Of a stretch of DNA of 64,000 bases, positions 1 through 8,494 are shown piece by piece. Under the pieces are notes generated by a model that did no database searches, had not been told where the DNA came from, and was given only the letters and a program-made list of their open reading frames with translations. The DNA comes from Bacillota bacterium (GTDB lineage: Bacteria > Bacillota > Clostridia > Christensenellales > CAG-138). Both the position numbers and the translations under genes were made by a program. The DNA lies in the NCBI GenBank assembly GCA_023390655.1, contig JAEWCL010000004.1, positions 62,001 through 126,000 on the forward strand, written 5' to 3'. The first letter of the stretch is position 1; each line of letters starts with the position of its first letter.

Positions 1-1125
1 CCCCGTCTTCAAAATCCGTATCAGACGCTCCGCGGCGTTTGCAAGGAGCGCCGGCGCGCCATTGATTGCTTCCTGAAGCGGCATGGGCTTGTCTATGATG
101 CTGATGATGGCTTCGATACCATGTTCGTAAACAGCCTCGGCACCCTGCCCGATACTTCCAACCACCGCGATCACAGGCACATTTGCCGCCGCCTTTGCGC
201 GTTTTGCTACGCCTACAGGCAACTTGCCAAACGCGGATTGAAAGTCGATACGGCCCTCACCGGTAATCACAAGATCGGCATCCAGCACATGCCGTTCAAA
301 CGCTACCGCATCCAGCACCGTATCCACGCCGCTCTTGAGGGTCGCGCCGCAAAAAGCAAGCAAGCCGGCGCCCAAACCACCCGCGGCGCCCGCGCCGGGA
401 ACCAGCGCAACGTCTTTTTTAAGCTGCTCCTGCAATATATGCGCATAATGGCGCATGTTGCTATCGAGCGCCGCAACATCCTGCGCATCGCAGCCCTTTT
501 GCGGGCCATATACGGCAGCGCATCCGCTTTCCCCATACAGGGGGTTCGATACATCCGTCGCTACGGTAATTTCGCAGGCGGCAATCCTTGGGTCAATGTT
601 AGAAATATCTATGCTTGCAAGCCTTTTTAGTTCGCCGCCGCCACGGCCCAGCTCGCAGCCGTCCGCATCGAGCAAACGCACGCCGAGTGCCTGTGCCATG
701 CCCGCCCCGCCGTCCGTGGTGGCGGAGCCGCCAATACCCATGACAATCTGTTTGCAGCCGGCGTCAAGCGCATGCCGCATCAGCTCGCCTGTGCCGTAGG
801 TCGTGGCTTCCCGCGGGCGCAGCTCACCCGCCGGTACCAGCGCAAGGCCGGACGCCGCCGCCATTTCGATGATCGCCAAATCGCCCGCAATACCAAGAAA
901 CGCCTCTACAGGGTTGCCGTTTGGCCCGGTCACAGTCCTTTTGATGAGTTCGCCGCCGATCGCCGCAACGATCGCGGCGCAGGTGCCTTCCCCGCCGTCC
1001 GCTACCGGAAGCAGGTCCACCTGAATTTCGGGCGCAACGCGGAGAATGCCCTCCCGCAGGCTTTTTGCCACATCCTGTGCACTTAAACTGCCCTTAAAAG
1101 AATCCGGGGCAACAAGTATCTTCAT
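1..1125 (-). CDS. Glycerate kinase (GarK/GlxK family), 3' end cut by window
   Basis: Phosphorylates glycerate, probably to 2-phosphoglycerate as in the GarK/GlxK family, feeding lower glycolysis. The protein begins MKILVAPDSFKGSLSA, a hallmark of the family, and carries the glycine-rich GIGGSATTDGGAG stretch at residues 130-142. 375 codons are visible and the frame is open at the window edge; family members are about 380 residues, so only the last few codons are missing. The ATG follows GGAGGATCAACGA. It lies 22 bp after the 2-hydroxyacid dehydrogenase and is the last visible gene of the minus-strand catabolic train, acting as the exit for glycerate made by the reductases upstream. Confidence 0.93.
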   Translation of the reverse strand, partial: MKILVAPDSFKGSLSAQDVAKSLREGILRVAPEIQVDLLPVADGGEGTCAAIVAAIGGELIKRTVTGPNGNPVEAFLGIAGDLAIIEMAAASGLALVPAGELRPREATTYGTGELMRHALDAGCKQIVMGIGGSATTDGGAGMAQALGVRLLDADGCELGRGGGELKRLASIDISNIDPRIAACEITVATDVSNPLYGESGCAAVYGPQKGCDAQDVAALDSNMRHYAHILQEQLKKDVALVPGAGAAGGLGAGLLAFCGATLKSGVDTVLDAVAFERHVLDADLVITGEGRIDFQSAFGKLPVGVAKRAKAAANVPVIAVVGSIGQGAEAVYEHGIEAIISIIDKPMPLQEAINGAPALLANAAERLIRILKTG

Positions 1126-1147
1126 TCGTTGATCCTCCGTTACACCG

Positions 1148-2110
1148 CTATGCGTTTACCACGTTGACAGGCGATCCGTCCCGGAACGCGGCAAGATTGG
1201 AAACGGCAATCTCCATCAGCCGCTGCCGGCTCTCCTTCGGCGCCCAGCTGATATGCGGGGTGATGATGCAGTTCTTCGCCGTAAGCAGGGGGTTATCGCT
1301 GCGGATGGGTTCAGACGAAACCACATCCAGTCCTGCGGCATACACCTTCCCCGTATTGAGCGCCTCTGCCAAATCCGCCTCCACAATCAGCGGACCGCGG
1401 CTGTTGTTGAGAATGATCACGCCATCCTTCATTTTTGCGATGCTTTCCTTGTTGATGATCCCTTCCGTCTCCGGCAAAAGCGGGCAATGGAGCGCAATCA
1501 CATCGGAACTCGCGAGCAGCTCTTCAAGCGCAACGTATTTGCAGGTGTCGCTTTCAAGCGCAGGGTTTTTGTAGGCGTCAAACGCCAGCACCCGCATGCC
1601 GAGCGCCTGCGCAATGCGCCCGGTTGCTTGTCCAATGCGGCCAAACCCGATGATGCCCATGGTCTTGCCATCGAGTTCAATCAGCGGATAGTCCCAGAAG
1701 CACCAGTCTGCGTTCGATGTCCAGCGCCCATCTGCAATGACCGCCTTGCTGTGGTGGCCGATGTGGTGGCAAATTTCAAGCAGCAGGCCGATGGCAAACT
1801 GTCCTACGGCCGCAGTACCATACGTTGGAATATTTGTTACCACAATCCCTTTTTCCTTTGCGGCCCCTACGTCAACAATATTGTAGCCTGTTGCCAGTAC
1901 GCCAATAAATTTGATGTTCGGGCATGCATCCATCGCCATGCGCGTAATGGGCGTTTTGTTGGTATATACAATATCTGCATCTCCGATGCGCGCAGGCACC
2001 TCCTGCTCGGGCGTCCTGTCATAGACCCGCAGCTCCCCCAACGCCTCCAACCCTGCCCAGCTAAGATCCCCGGGGTTGAGCGTATAGCCATCCAATACCA
2101 CGATTTTCAT
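1148..2110 (-). CDS. D-2-hydroxyacid dehydrogenase, hydroxypyruvate/glyoxylate reductase-like
   Basis: NAD(P)H-dependent reductase of 2-oxo acids. The Rossmann motif GFGRIG lies at residues 155-160 and the catalytic triad of the family is present: Arg238 (NNSRGPL), Glu267 (SSEP) and His286 (TPHIS). The start is the ATG at 2110 behind GGGGAGGTGG; the GTG nine bases upstream lies inside that Shine-Dalgarno sequence. Because it directly precedes glycerate kinase, hydroxypyruvate to D-glycerate is the most likely reaction (inference); the family also includes lactate, phosphoglycerate and glyoxylate reductases. About 320 residues, normal length. Confidence 0.88.
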   Translation of the reverse strand: MKIVVLDGYTLNPGDLSWAGLEALGELRVYDRTPEQEVPARIGDADIVYTNKTPITRMAMDACPNIKFIGVLATGYNIVDVGAAKEKGIVVTNIPTYGTAAVGQFAIGLLLEICHHIGHHSKAVIADGRWTSNADWCFWDYPLIELDGKTMGIIGFGRIGQATGRIAQALGMRVLAFDAYKNPALESDTCKYVALEELLASSDVIALHCPLLPETEGIINKESIAKMKDGVIILNNSRGPLIVEADLAEALNTGKVYAAGLDVVSSEPIRSDNPLLTAKNCIITPHISWAPKESRQRLMEIAVSNLAAFRDGSPVNVVNA

Positions 2111-2137
2111 CTTATCCACCTCCCCAATGTAATACCA

Positions 2138-2169
2138 ATTCCAAACAGGAACGCAGTCCCATTTGGAAT
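2138..2169 (-). other. Inverted repeat in the SDR/dehydrogenase gap
   Basis: ATTCCAAA at 2138-2145 and TTTGGAAT at 2162-2169 form perfect 8-bp arms around a 16-nt loop, inside the 108-bp gap between the SDR stop and the dehydrogenase start. There is no T-run after it, so it looks more like an mRNA processing or stability hairpin than a terminator. Confidence 0.35.
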
Positions 2170-2218
2170 CAGTAAAAGACGGTATCTTTTTCCATTATGG
2201 CGTGACGCTTTGTCTAAA

Positions 2219-2971
2219 TCAACCAAAATATGCGCCGCCGTTGATATCCAGCATCATGCCCGTTACGAACGCGGCCTCATCGGACGCCAGGTAGCATACC
2301 GCGCCGGCGATCTCCTCGCGCTTGCCGACACGGCCAAGCAGAATGTGCCTGACCTGGCTTGCAATCCGCTCCTCTGTATATCCTTCGAGCATTTCCGTCT
2401 CCGTCGTCGCCGGGCAAACCGCGTTTACGGTGATCTGATGCTTCGCAAGGTGCCTTGCCATGCCTCTGGTGATGGCGACCACGCCGCCCTTTGCCGCGGC
2501 ATAGCTCATGGAGCCTTCAAAGCCGCCGTTTCTTCCCGTCACGGAAGCGATGTTGATAATACGGCCCGCACTGCTCTTTTTTAAATACGGCAACGCATAC
2601 TGGCTCACAAAAAATGTGCCCGACAGATCGATATCCAAGACGCGGTTCCATTCGCCGTCCCGCTGCATCTCTTCGATGCTGGAGGTTCCTAAGATGCCCG
2701 CGCTGTTTACAACAATGTCGATACCGCCAAAAGCCTCCACAGCCGTTTGTATGGCCGCGCCGATGCTGTCGTTGCTGGCTACATTCATGACCGCGCCGAT
2801 CGCTTCTCCGCCGTTTTCCCTGATTCTATGGACAACGGCATCGATCTTTTCCTGATTGATGTCCGTCACAACGACTTTTGCGCCCATCTCCGCCATCTTT
2901 TCAGCGGACGTTTTCCCAATCCCCTGGGCAGCGCCCGTGATGAGCGCTATTTTTCCAGCTAAAGAAAACAT
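2219..2971 (-). CDS. SDR family NAD(P)-dependent oxidoreductase
   Basis: Classical short-chain dehydrogenase of about 250 residues. It has the cofactor motif TGAAQGIG (residues 12-19), NSAG at 89-92, and the active-site pair Tyr157/Lys161 in YAAAK. The start at MFSLAGK is chosen because GAAAGGAAG precedes it; a longer reading would run into the transaldolase. It resembles sugar or polyol dehydrogenases of the gluconate 5-dehydrogenase/sorbitol type, but the substrate cannot be read from sequence. It lies 17 bp after the transaldolase, so the two are probably co-transcribed. Confidence 0.88.
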   Translation of the reverse strand: MFSLAGKIALITGAAQGIGKTSAEKMAEMGAKVVVTDINQEKIDAVVHRIRENGGEAIGAVMNVASNDSIGAAIQTAVEAFGGIDIVVNSAGILGTSSIEEMQRDGEWNRVLDIDLSGTFFVSQYALPYLKKSSAGRIINIASVTGRNGGFEGSMSYAAAKGGVVAITRGMARHLAKHQITVNAVCPATTETEMLEGYTEERIASQVRHILLGRVGKREEIAGAVCYLASDEAAFVTGMMLDINGGAYFG

Positions 2972-2988
2972 TTGTCTTCCTTTCATCG

Positions 2989-4029
2989 CTACCGCGCTTC
3001 GTAGCGGAACTCCGCAATCGGATTCCAGCCGCACTCAATAAACTGCGTGGTGGTCCTGTTGGTGGAGCCAAATGTGATAAATTCCTCGGGCTTCATGCCG
3101 TCCGGCTCGTAGGCCTTGCGAAACTCGGGCATTTTCATGAGCTGATCAATAATTTCAGGCTCCACCGGCACATCGATGCGTTCTTCAAACACATCGACAT
3201 CCGCAAGCATCTTTGCAATTTTGGGCGCGATGGACATGATCATGTTTGCGCCGGATAAGTCCACAATATGGTTTGCGCCGCGGCAGCCCGCGGGCATCAA
3301 GAAGGCGTCATATCCGCGTTCATGGAATATCTGATATGCGCGCTTGATACAGGCCGTACCGGCCTGTACGATACAATCCTCCCCGACCTCAGGGCAGGAA
3401 TCGTGTGCCACATCCCTCAGATAATCGTCCAGCCGTCCAACCATCAGCACGGCAATGCCTAGGCCCGGCTTCACGCCGTTGCGCTCCGCGCGCGCCTTGC
3501 CCCTTGCCCTTGCTTCGCCCACGGCGAGCACCTGCGGCACCGTAAAGCTGACGGTAGCCGCTACATTTAGTCCCAATGCTGTGCATTCTTCATATGCTTC
3601 AATGCCCGCACGGGTAGCGGGCAGCTTCACAACGATGTTTTTCGCCCAGGACGCCAACGTTTTCGCCTGTTCAATCATATAGGCCGCGTCCCCGGTATAA
3701 TTGGGATTGGTCTGCGCGCAAACATATCCCTTGCCCACAAGCCCCTGCTCGAAAACCGGCCTTACCTCTTCCGCATAAAATCCGGTCACGCATTGGGCCA
3801 AAGCAAGCACCTTCTCTGTCCCCTTTAACCCCACAGGCAGCGAAGCAAGGCGCTCCTTCCAGAACGCAGTATCGTTGCGCAACGTGGAATTGATCAAGAA
3901 CGGGTTTGTCGTCATGCCGGCAGCGCCGTTATAAAACCCCTCAAGCTGTTCGGAACGGACAGCGGAATCATGCCAATAGATGGACTGTGTTTGAGAAGAA
4001 AGCCATTGTAAATATCTATTTTCCTGCAT
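2989..4029 (-). CDS. Transaldolase family protein, long form
   Basis: Dihydroxyacetone-transferring Schiff-base aldolase of the transaldolase family. TTNPFLINSTL near residue 40 matches the family N-terminal signature and Lys135 in VVKLPAT is the expected Schiff-base lysine. At 346 residues it is much longer than the ~215-residue TalC/FSA class and somewhat longer than TalB, and its C-terminus is unfamiliar to me. The ATG at 4029 follows AAGGAG. It is 4 bp from the isomerase gene and shares the operon with a split transketolase, so it may act on a sugar phosphate peculiar to this pathway rather than serve the housekeeping pentose phosphate route (inference). Confidence 0.85.
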   Translation of the reverse strand: MQENRYLQWLSSQTQSIYWHDSAVRSEQLEGFYNGAAGMTTNPFLINSTLRNDTAFWKERLASLPVGLKGTEKVLALAQCVTGFYAEEVRPVFEQGLVGKGYVCAQTNPNYTGDAAYMIEQAKTLASWAKNIVVKLPATRAGIEAYEECTALGLNVAATVSFTVPQVLAVGEARARGKARAERNGVKPGLGIAVLMVGRLDDYLRDVAHDSCPEVGEDCIVQAGTACIKRAYQIFHERGYDAFLMPAGCRGANHIVDLSGANMIMSIAPKIAKMLADVDVFEERIDVPVEPEIIDQLMKMPEFRKAYEPDGMKPEEFITFGSTNRTTTQFIECGWNPIAEFRYEAR

Positions 4030-4033
4030 CGTA

Positions 4034-4885
4034 TTACTCCTTGAACTGCTTTCTTTCGAGCAGCGCCGCACCTTCCATACTCCTTAGATATTCCATCGAC
4101 CTTGCGGCGCATGCTTCCTGGGTGGGATAGGGCTGGCACTCGATCGTGACATATCCCTTATAGCCGATATCCAGCAACGCGTGGTAGTAGGCTTTAAAAT
4201 CAATAGCGCCTGCCCCCGGGTATCCCCGGTTGGAATCCGAAAAATGTACATAGCCAAGCACATCCGCATACCGCCTGAGCACATCGGTGGGATTTTTGTC
4301 CTCAATATGCATCGAGTGGGTATCGGCATGCAGCTTAAGGCGCGAAAGATTAAGGCTGCGGACATAATCGCCAACCTCAGTAACCGTGCTCAGATAGTTG
4401 GACACGTATTGATGGATATTTTCCACCAGCAGGCTGCCGCCGACGGCTTGGGCATATGCATTGAGCTCCCGCAGGCCGTCGGCGAGCCTCTCTAAATATT
4501 CCCCCCGGTAAGAAGCATCGGGAATATTGCCGCGCATAGTGCCTACCACCACAGGGCAGTTTAGTTGCGCGCCCAGGTCAAGATGCTCCTTCAACCTGTC
4601 CACGGCGGCCTGCCGTATGACGGGGCTGTCCGAGGTAACGCAAAGCTTGTTGAAGATATACTCAAGCCCTGTACAGATCCCGCAATACTCCAGGCCGTTG
4701 TCCGCAGCCGCGGCCTTCAGTTCTGAGACGTCCTTATCCTTCGGATCATGGATATAAAGTTCCATCGCATCATAGCCGGCCATCCGGGAGGCTTCCGCCA
4801 CCTCCCGGATGGTTCCCCGGAAGACAGCAGGCACGCGCTCAGGCAGTTGCTCAAGCGCACACTGTATCCCATATCGAAACAACAT
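4034..4885 (-). CDS. Sugar phosphate isomerase/epimerase, TIM-barrel (AP endonuclease 2 superfamily)
   Basis: A 283-residue xylose-isomerase-like TIM barrel. Candidate metal ligands sit in the usual order: Glu155 (LLVEN), Asp188 (HADTH), His214 (YVHFSD) and Glu249 (TIEC), the pattern of hydroxypyruvate isomerases, tagatose/psicose 3-epimerases and related enzymes. It sits between the LIV transporter and the transaldolase, 4 bp before the latter. A keto-sugar or hydroxypyruvate-type isomerisation is therefore likely, but the exact substrate is open. The start follows GGAGAAGGG. Confidence 0.82.
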   Translation of the reverse strand: MLFRYGIQCALEQLPERVPAVFRGTIREVAEASRMAGYDAMELYIHDPKDKDVSELKAAAADNGLEYCGICTGLEYIFNKLCVTSDSPVIRQAAVDRLKEHLDLGAQLNCPVVVGTMRGNIPDASYRGEYLERLADGLRELNAYAQAVGGSLLVENIHQYVSNYLSTVTEVGDYVRSLNLSRLKLHADTHSMHIEDKNPTDVLRRYADVLGYVHFSDSNRGYPGAGAIDFKAYYHALLDIGYKGYVTIECQPYPTQEACAARSMEYLRSMEGAALLERKQFKE

Positions 4886-4965
4886 GATTTTCCCTTCTCC
4901 TTCCCCATGTGCCGGGAACGAAAAACGTCCCGCCCATGGAAGTGCGAAGCGGCATACCTTCTGCG

Positions 4966-5685
4966 TCAGCAGCCCAGATATGCGTTTTTCACTTCCTCAT
5001 TCTCCAGAAGTCTTTCACACGTATCGGACATGACGATCTCGCCGGTCTGCATGACATATCCCCTGTGCGCCGTGGAGAGTGCAATCTTGGAATTCTGTTC
5101 CACAAACAGCACGGTGGTGCCCTCGCGGTTGATATCATTGACGGCCACAAAAATTTCCTTGACGATCAACGGCGCCAACCCCAGTGAGGGTTCATCCAGC
5201 AACAGCAGCTTCGGCCTGCCCAGCAACGCCCTGCCGATTGCGAGCATCTGCTGCTCGCCGCCGGAAAGAGTGCCCGCCATCTGCGTGCGGCGCTCGAGCA
5301 AACGCGGAAAACGGCGGTAAACGTCATCCATATCGGTTTTGATGTTCTTGGTATCTTTCCTGAGGTAAGCGCCCATTTTCAGGTTTTCTTCCACAGACAG
5401 CTTGGAGAATACATGCCTGCCCTCAAGCGCCTGCGCAATGCCGATACCGGCCACCTTGGAGCCGGGATAGCCTTGGATTTCCTGCCCGTTATACAGGACT
5501 TTCCCCACTACGCCTTTGCGCTTGGTCAAGCCCGAAATGGATTGCAGCGTCGTCGTCTTCCCCGCGCCGTTCGCGCCGATCAGGGTCACCATTTCCCCTT
5601 CGTCAACATGCAGGTTGATGCCTTTGACGGAATGGATGCTGCCGTAATAATAATGAAAATCAATCAACTCCAGAAGCTTTGCCAT
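4966..5685 (-). CDS. livF: LIV-type ABC transporter ATP-binding protein LivF
   Basis: Cytoplasmic ATPase of the branched-chain amino acid class (HAAT) importer, 239 residues. Walker A GANGAGKT is at residues 37-44; the signature LSGGEQQ and Walker B LLLLDEPS follow. Its start overlaps the LivG stop (TAATG), so the two are translationally coupled. Genetic context (sugar-acid enzymes on both sides) suggests the system imports something other than leucine, isoleucine or valine (inference). Confidence 0.93.
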   Translation of the reverse strand: MAKLLELIDFHYYYGSIHSVKGINLHVDEGEMVTLIGANGAGKTTTLQSISGLTKRKGVVGKVLYNGQEIQGYPGSKVAGIGIAQALEGRHVFSKLSVEENLKMGAYLRKDTKNIKTDMDDVYRRFPRLLERRTQMAGTLSGGEQQMLAIGRALLGRPKLLLLDEPSLGLAPLIVKEIFVAVNDINREGTTVLFVEQNSKIALSTAHRGYVMQTGEIVMSDTCERLLENEEVKNAYLGC

Positions 5686-6440
5686 TACTCATCACCTCCC
5701 AGATAGGCTGCGATTACCTCGGGGTTCTCCTGTATTTCCTTGGGTGTGCCCTGTGCGAGCAGCATGCCGTTGCAAAGCACGTAGATATAATCGCTCACAT
5801 TCATAATGAGCTTCATATCGTGCTCCACCACCAGTATGGCGACGCCGGTATCAAGAATTTTTTTGAGCAGCACGTCAAGCTCCGCTTTTTCGGCGGTGTT
5901 CATGCCCGCCGCGGGCTCGTCGAGCAGGATGATCTTCGGATCGCTTGCAAGGCCGCGTACAATTTCAAGCAGGCGCTGCTTCCCGTAGGAAAGGCTGGAT
6001 GCGGGCGCAGACGCGTATTCATCCAGGCCCACAAACTGTAATAGTTCATGCGCCCGTTTGCAGATGCGCTCCTCTTCCTCCCGCTTCTTCTTCGTGTTGA
6101 AAAGGGAATCCCAGAACGTTGCCTTTAAGCGGGAATTCATGCCCACAAGCACGTTTTCGAGCACGTTCATTTTCCAGAACAGGTTGATGACCTGATACGT
6201 ACGGGCAATGCCGGCCTCGTTGATCTGGAACCCGCGTTTGCCCTCAAGGTGCTCGCCGTTTAGCATAACTTCGCCGCTTGTCAGCTTGTATACGCCGCTG
6301 ATGCAGTTGAACAGCGTGGTTTTTCCCGCGCCGTTCGGTCCAATCAAAGCGGTGATCTTGTTGGGCTCTACGCGAATGCTCACCCCGTTTACGGCAGTCA
6401 ATCCGCCGAACTTGATTGTGACTTTATTGGTCTCCAGCAT
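5685..6440 (-). CDS. livG: LIV-type ABC transporter ATP-binding protein LivG
   Basis: Second ATPase of the importer, about 251 residues. Walker A GPNGAGKTT, signature LSYGKQ and Walker B LLDEPAAGMN are present, and the C-terminal extension typical of LivG (QGTPKEIQENPEVIAAYLG) distinguishes it from LivF. The MLETNKVTIKFGG start overlaps the LivM stop by one base (TAATG). Confidence 0.93.
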   Translation of the reverse strand: MLETNKVTIKFGGLTAVNGVSIRVEPNKITALIGPNGAGKTTLFNCISGVYKLTSGEVMLNGEHLEGKRGFQINEAGIARTYQVINLFWKMNVLENVLVGMNSRLKATFWDSLFNTKKKREEEERICKRAHELLQFVGLDEYASAPASSLSYGKQRLLEIVRGLASDPKIILLDEPAAGMNTAEKAELDVLLKKILDTGVAILVVEHDMKLIMNVSDYIYVLCNGMLLAQGTPKEIQENPEVIAAYLGGDE

Positions 6441-7459
6441 TATACGCCACCGCCCTTCTGCTCTGATTGACTCCCTGCATTCAGCTTGACTTTCCTTGCG
6501 GCCTGTTTTCTGCGGATGCTGGTGAACAAATCCCGGATGCCGCCGTAAATGCCGCCGGGCAGCGCCACGATGACAACAAGCAGCAGAATGCCGTAGAAGA
6601 GCATCTGGTATTCCTGCAGGGGACGGATGCATTCCATCAGAATTTCGATGCTGACAACGCCGAAGATAGTTCCGGCAAGGGAAGCCGTACCGCCAAAGAG
6701 CAGCATGGTCAGCAGCAGAACCGATTGCTTCTGCATCGACGTCTCGGGGCTGATGTACTTAATCAGGTGCACATACAGCGCGCCCGCAAGACCAGTAAGA
6801 AATGCGCTGACCGCAAACGCGATGACCTTGTTTTTCCGTACGTTGATGCCCATGCCGTCCGCCGCGTGCGTATTTTCACGGATGGCGATAAAGGCGCGCC
6901 CGACGCGGGAATTTACCAGGGAGGTCTTCGCCAAAAGCACCAGAATTACAATCGCCAGCAGGAAGAAATACCACTTGAGATAATCCTCGTTCAGAAAGCT
7001 GATGCTTACGACGTTAATTCCCTTAAAGTCATGCGTAAACCCGCCCGGCGATGTGTAGAGGAAATAATAGGTGATTTCCCCGAACGCCACGGTAGCCAGG
7101 GACAGGAAGTGGAACTTCAGCTTGGAAGCAGGATATGCAAGCAGAGCGCCGATACCCGCTGCAAGAACCGCGCCCGCAGGTATGGTGAGATACAGCGGGA
7201 GGTTAAAATACATGTTGAGCAGGCCCGTCGTATATGCGCCAAGCGTAAAGAACGCCGCATGGCCGAGGGAAATCTGGCCGCTGTAGCCAAACAGAATATC
7301 AAGGCCCGAAACCGCCATGACGTAAACGAGCATAATGCACATGATCAGCAGCGGATACTGGTTGCCCGCAATCATCCTCACCAGGAAGGGAAGCGCGCAA
7401 AGCCCTATGGCCATGCCGCCAACGAGCGGCAGTTTTTTCTTTTTTAAAATGTTGTTCAA
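6440..7459 (-). CDS. livM: LIV-type ABC transporter permease LivM
   Basis: Inner-membrane permease of 339 residues with many hydrophobic helices. The loop GYSGQISLGHAAFFTLGAY is the conserved LivM/LivH signature near the N-terminal third, and the cytoplasmic loop containing AADGMGINVRKNK contacts the ATPases in this family. It ends with a short basic tail. It is 27 bp downstream of livH and overlaps livG by one base. Confidence 0.92.
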   Translation of the reverse strand: MNNILKKKKLPLVGGMAIGLCALPFLVRMIAGNQYPLLIMCIMLVYVMAVSGLDILFGYSGQISLGHAAFFTLGAYTTGLLNMYFNLPLYLTIPAGAVLAAGIGALLAYPASKLKFHFLSLATVAFGEITYYFLYTSPGGFTHDFKGINVVSISFLNEDYLKWYFFLLAIVILVLLAKTSLVNSRVGRAFIAIRENTHAADGMGINVRKNKVIAFAVSAFLTGLAGALYVHLIKYISPETSMQKQSVLLLTMLLFGGTASLAGTIFGVVSIEILMECIRPLQEYQMLFYGILLLVVIVALPGGIYGGIRDLFTSIRRKQAARKVKLNAGSQSEQKGGGV

Positions 7460-7486
7460 ATCAATACCTCCATTCTGCCGAACCGA

Positions 7487-8362
7487 TTAAACGTCCTGAA
7501 TGGCTTTCTCGTTGAAAATGCCGGTAGGCTTGATGAACAGGAACAGGATCAGAATTGCATATGCAATGAGGTTTTTATATGTTCCCGTCCAGTAGCCTGC
7601 CACAAAGGTTTCCACCAGCCCCAAAATGACGCCGCCGATCATGGCGCCATACATGTTGCCGTATCCGCCGACAACCGCGCCCGCGAAACCTTTTCTGCCA
7701 ACGAGAGAGCCCAGTGTGGTATAGACGCCATACATCGGCCCAAGCAGCATGCCGGCAATAGAAGCGACTGCCGCCGAGAGTCCCCATGTGACGCCAGTAC
7801 TCAGTGAGGTATTGATGCCGCAGGATTCAGCTGCAAGCGGGTCCATTGCGGCGCTGCGCATTGCTGTGCCGAATTTGGTCTGTGTCATGAACAGATGCAG
7901 CAGAACCATCAAAAAGAGTGAAACCCCAAGGCAGGCAAATGCCTCCGCCTGCGCGGTTACGCCGAAAATGGTAAATGTGCTCTCTTTGAATACCTGCGGA
8001 AAACGCAGCGTCGTTGTGCCAAAAAACGCCTGCGTAGAGTTTTGAATGATATACGAAATGGCGATTGTGGCCAAGACAATATAAATTGGCAAGACGTTTT
8101 TATTAAGCAGCGCCCGTATTACGCCTCTCTCCAGCAGTATGCCCACTATGAACGCACACGCGAACGTGAGCAGGAACGCCACATAAATCGGCAACCCGAG
8201 TATACTGTAAAAGGTTAGCCCCAGATAGGCGCCCAGTGTGATCATATCGCCCTGCGCAAAGCTCATCAGGCCGGAGGCTCTGTAAATCAGGCTGTATCCC
8301 AGCGCGATCAAGCCGTAGATACCCCCGATAATCAGGCCATTGATAAGCAGAATTTTAAACAC
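7487..8362 (-). CDS. livH: LIV-type ABC transporter permease LivH
   Basis: Partner permease, 291 residues and mostly transmembrane. GLMSFAQGDMITLGAYLG is the conserved family loop and the second half carries the usual AAVVGGYGNMYGAMIGG stretch. It starts with GTG at 8362 behind AGGAGGG. The upstream gap to the binding-protein gene contains a large perfect hairpin that may set the ratio of binding protein to permease. Confidence 0.92.
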   Translation of the reverse strand: MFKILLINGLIIGGIYGLIALGYSLIYRASGLMSFAQGDMITLGAYLGLTFYSILGLPIYVAFLLTFACAFIVGILLERGVIRALLNKNVLPIYIVLATIAISYIIQNSTQAFFGTTTLRFPQVFKESTFTIFGVTAQAEAFACLGVSLFLMVLLHLFMTQTKFGTAMRSAAMDPLAAESCGINTSLSTGVTWGLSAAVASIAGMLLGPMYGVYTTLGSLVGRKGFAGAVVGGYGNMYGAMIGGVILGLVETFVAGYWTGTYKNLIAYAILILFLFIKPTGIFNEKAIQDV

Positions 8363-8395
8363 CTGTATTCCCTCCTATTCAGCATCAGCTAGGTT

Positions 8396-8444
8396 AACCA
8401 AAGGAAGCGGACAATGCCCTGTGTTTCGCCCGCTTCCTTTGGTT
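8396..8444 (-). promoter_or_regulatory. 15-bp perfect hairpin between binding-protein and permease genes
   Basis: AACCAAAGGAAGCGG (8396-8410) and CCGCTTCCTTTGGTT (8430-8444) pair perfectly around a 19-nt loop. It lies after the substrate-binding protein stop and before the livH ribosome binding site. No T-run follows on the minus strand, so it is more likely an mRNA 3'-end stabiliser or processing site than a strong terminator. Hairpins in this position commonly give high binding-protein expression relative to the permease. Confidence 0.75.
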
Positions 8445-8494
8445 CGTAGGACCGTATGTCCTAAAAAGAACGTAGGTTCATGCGCTGTTGGCGC

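Noticed and set aside
1253..2584. Long plus-strand open frame (443 codons) opposite the dehydrogenase and SDR genes
   Set aside because: It is antisense to two well-supported genes with intact catalytic motifs, has no family motif and no ribosome binding site; a by-product of GC-rich codon use.
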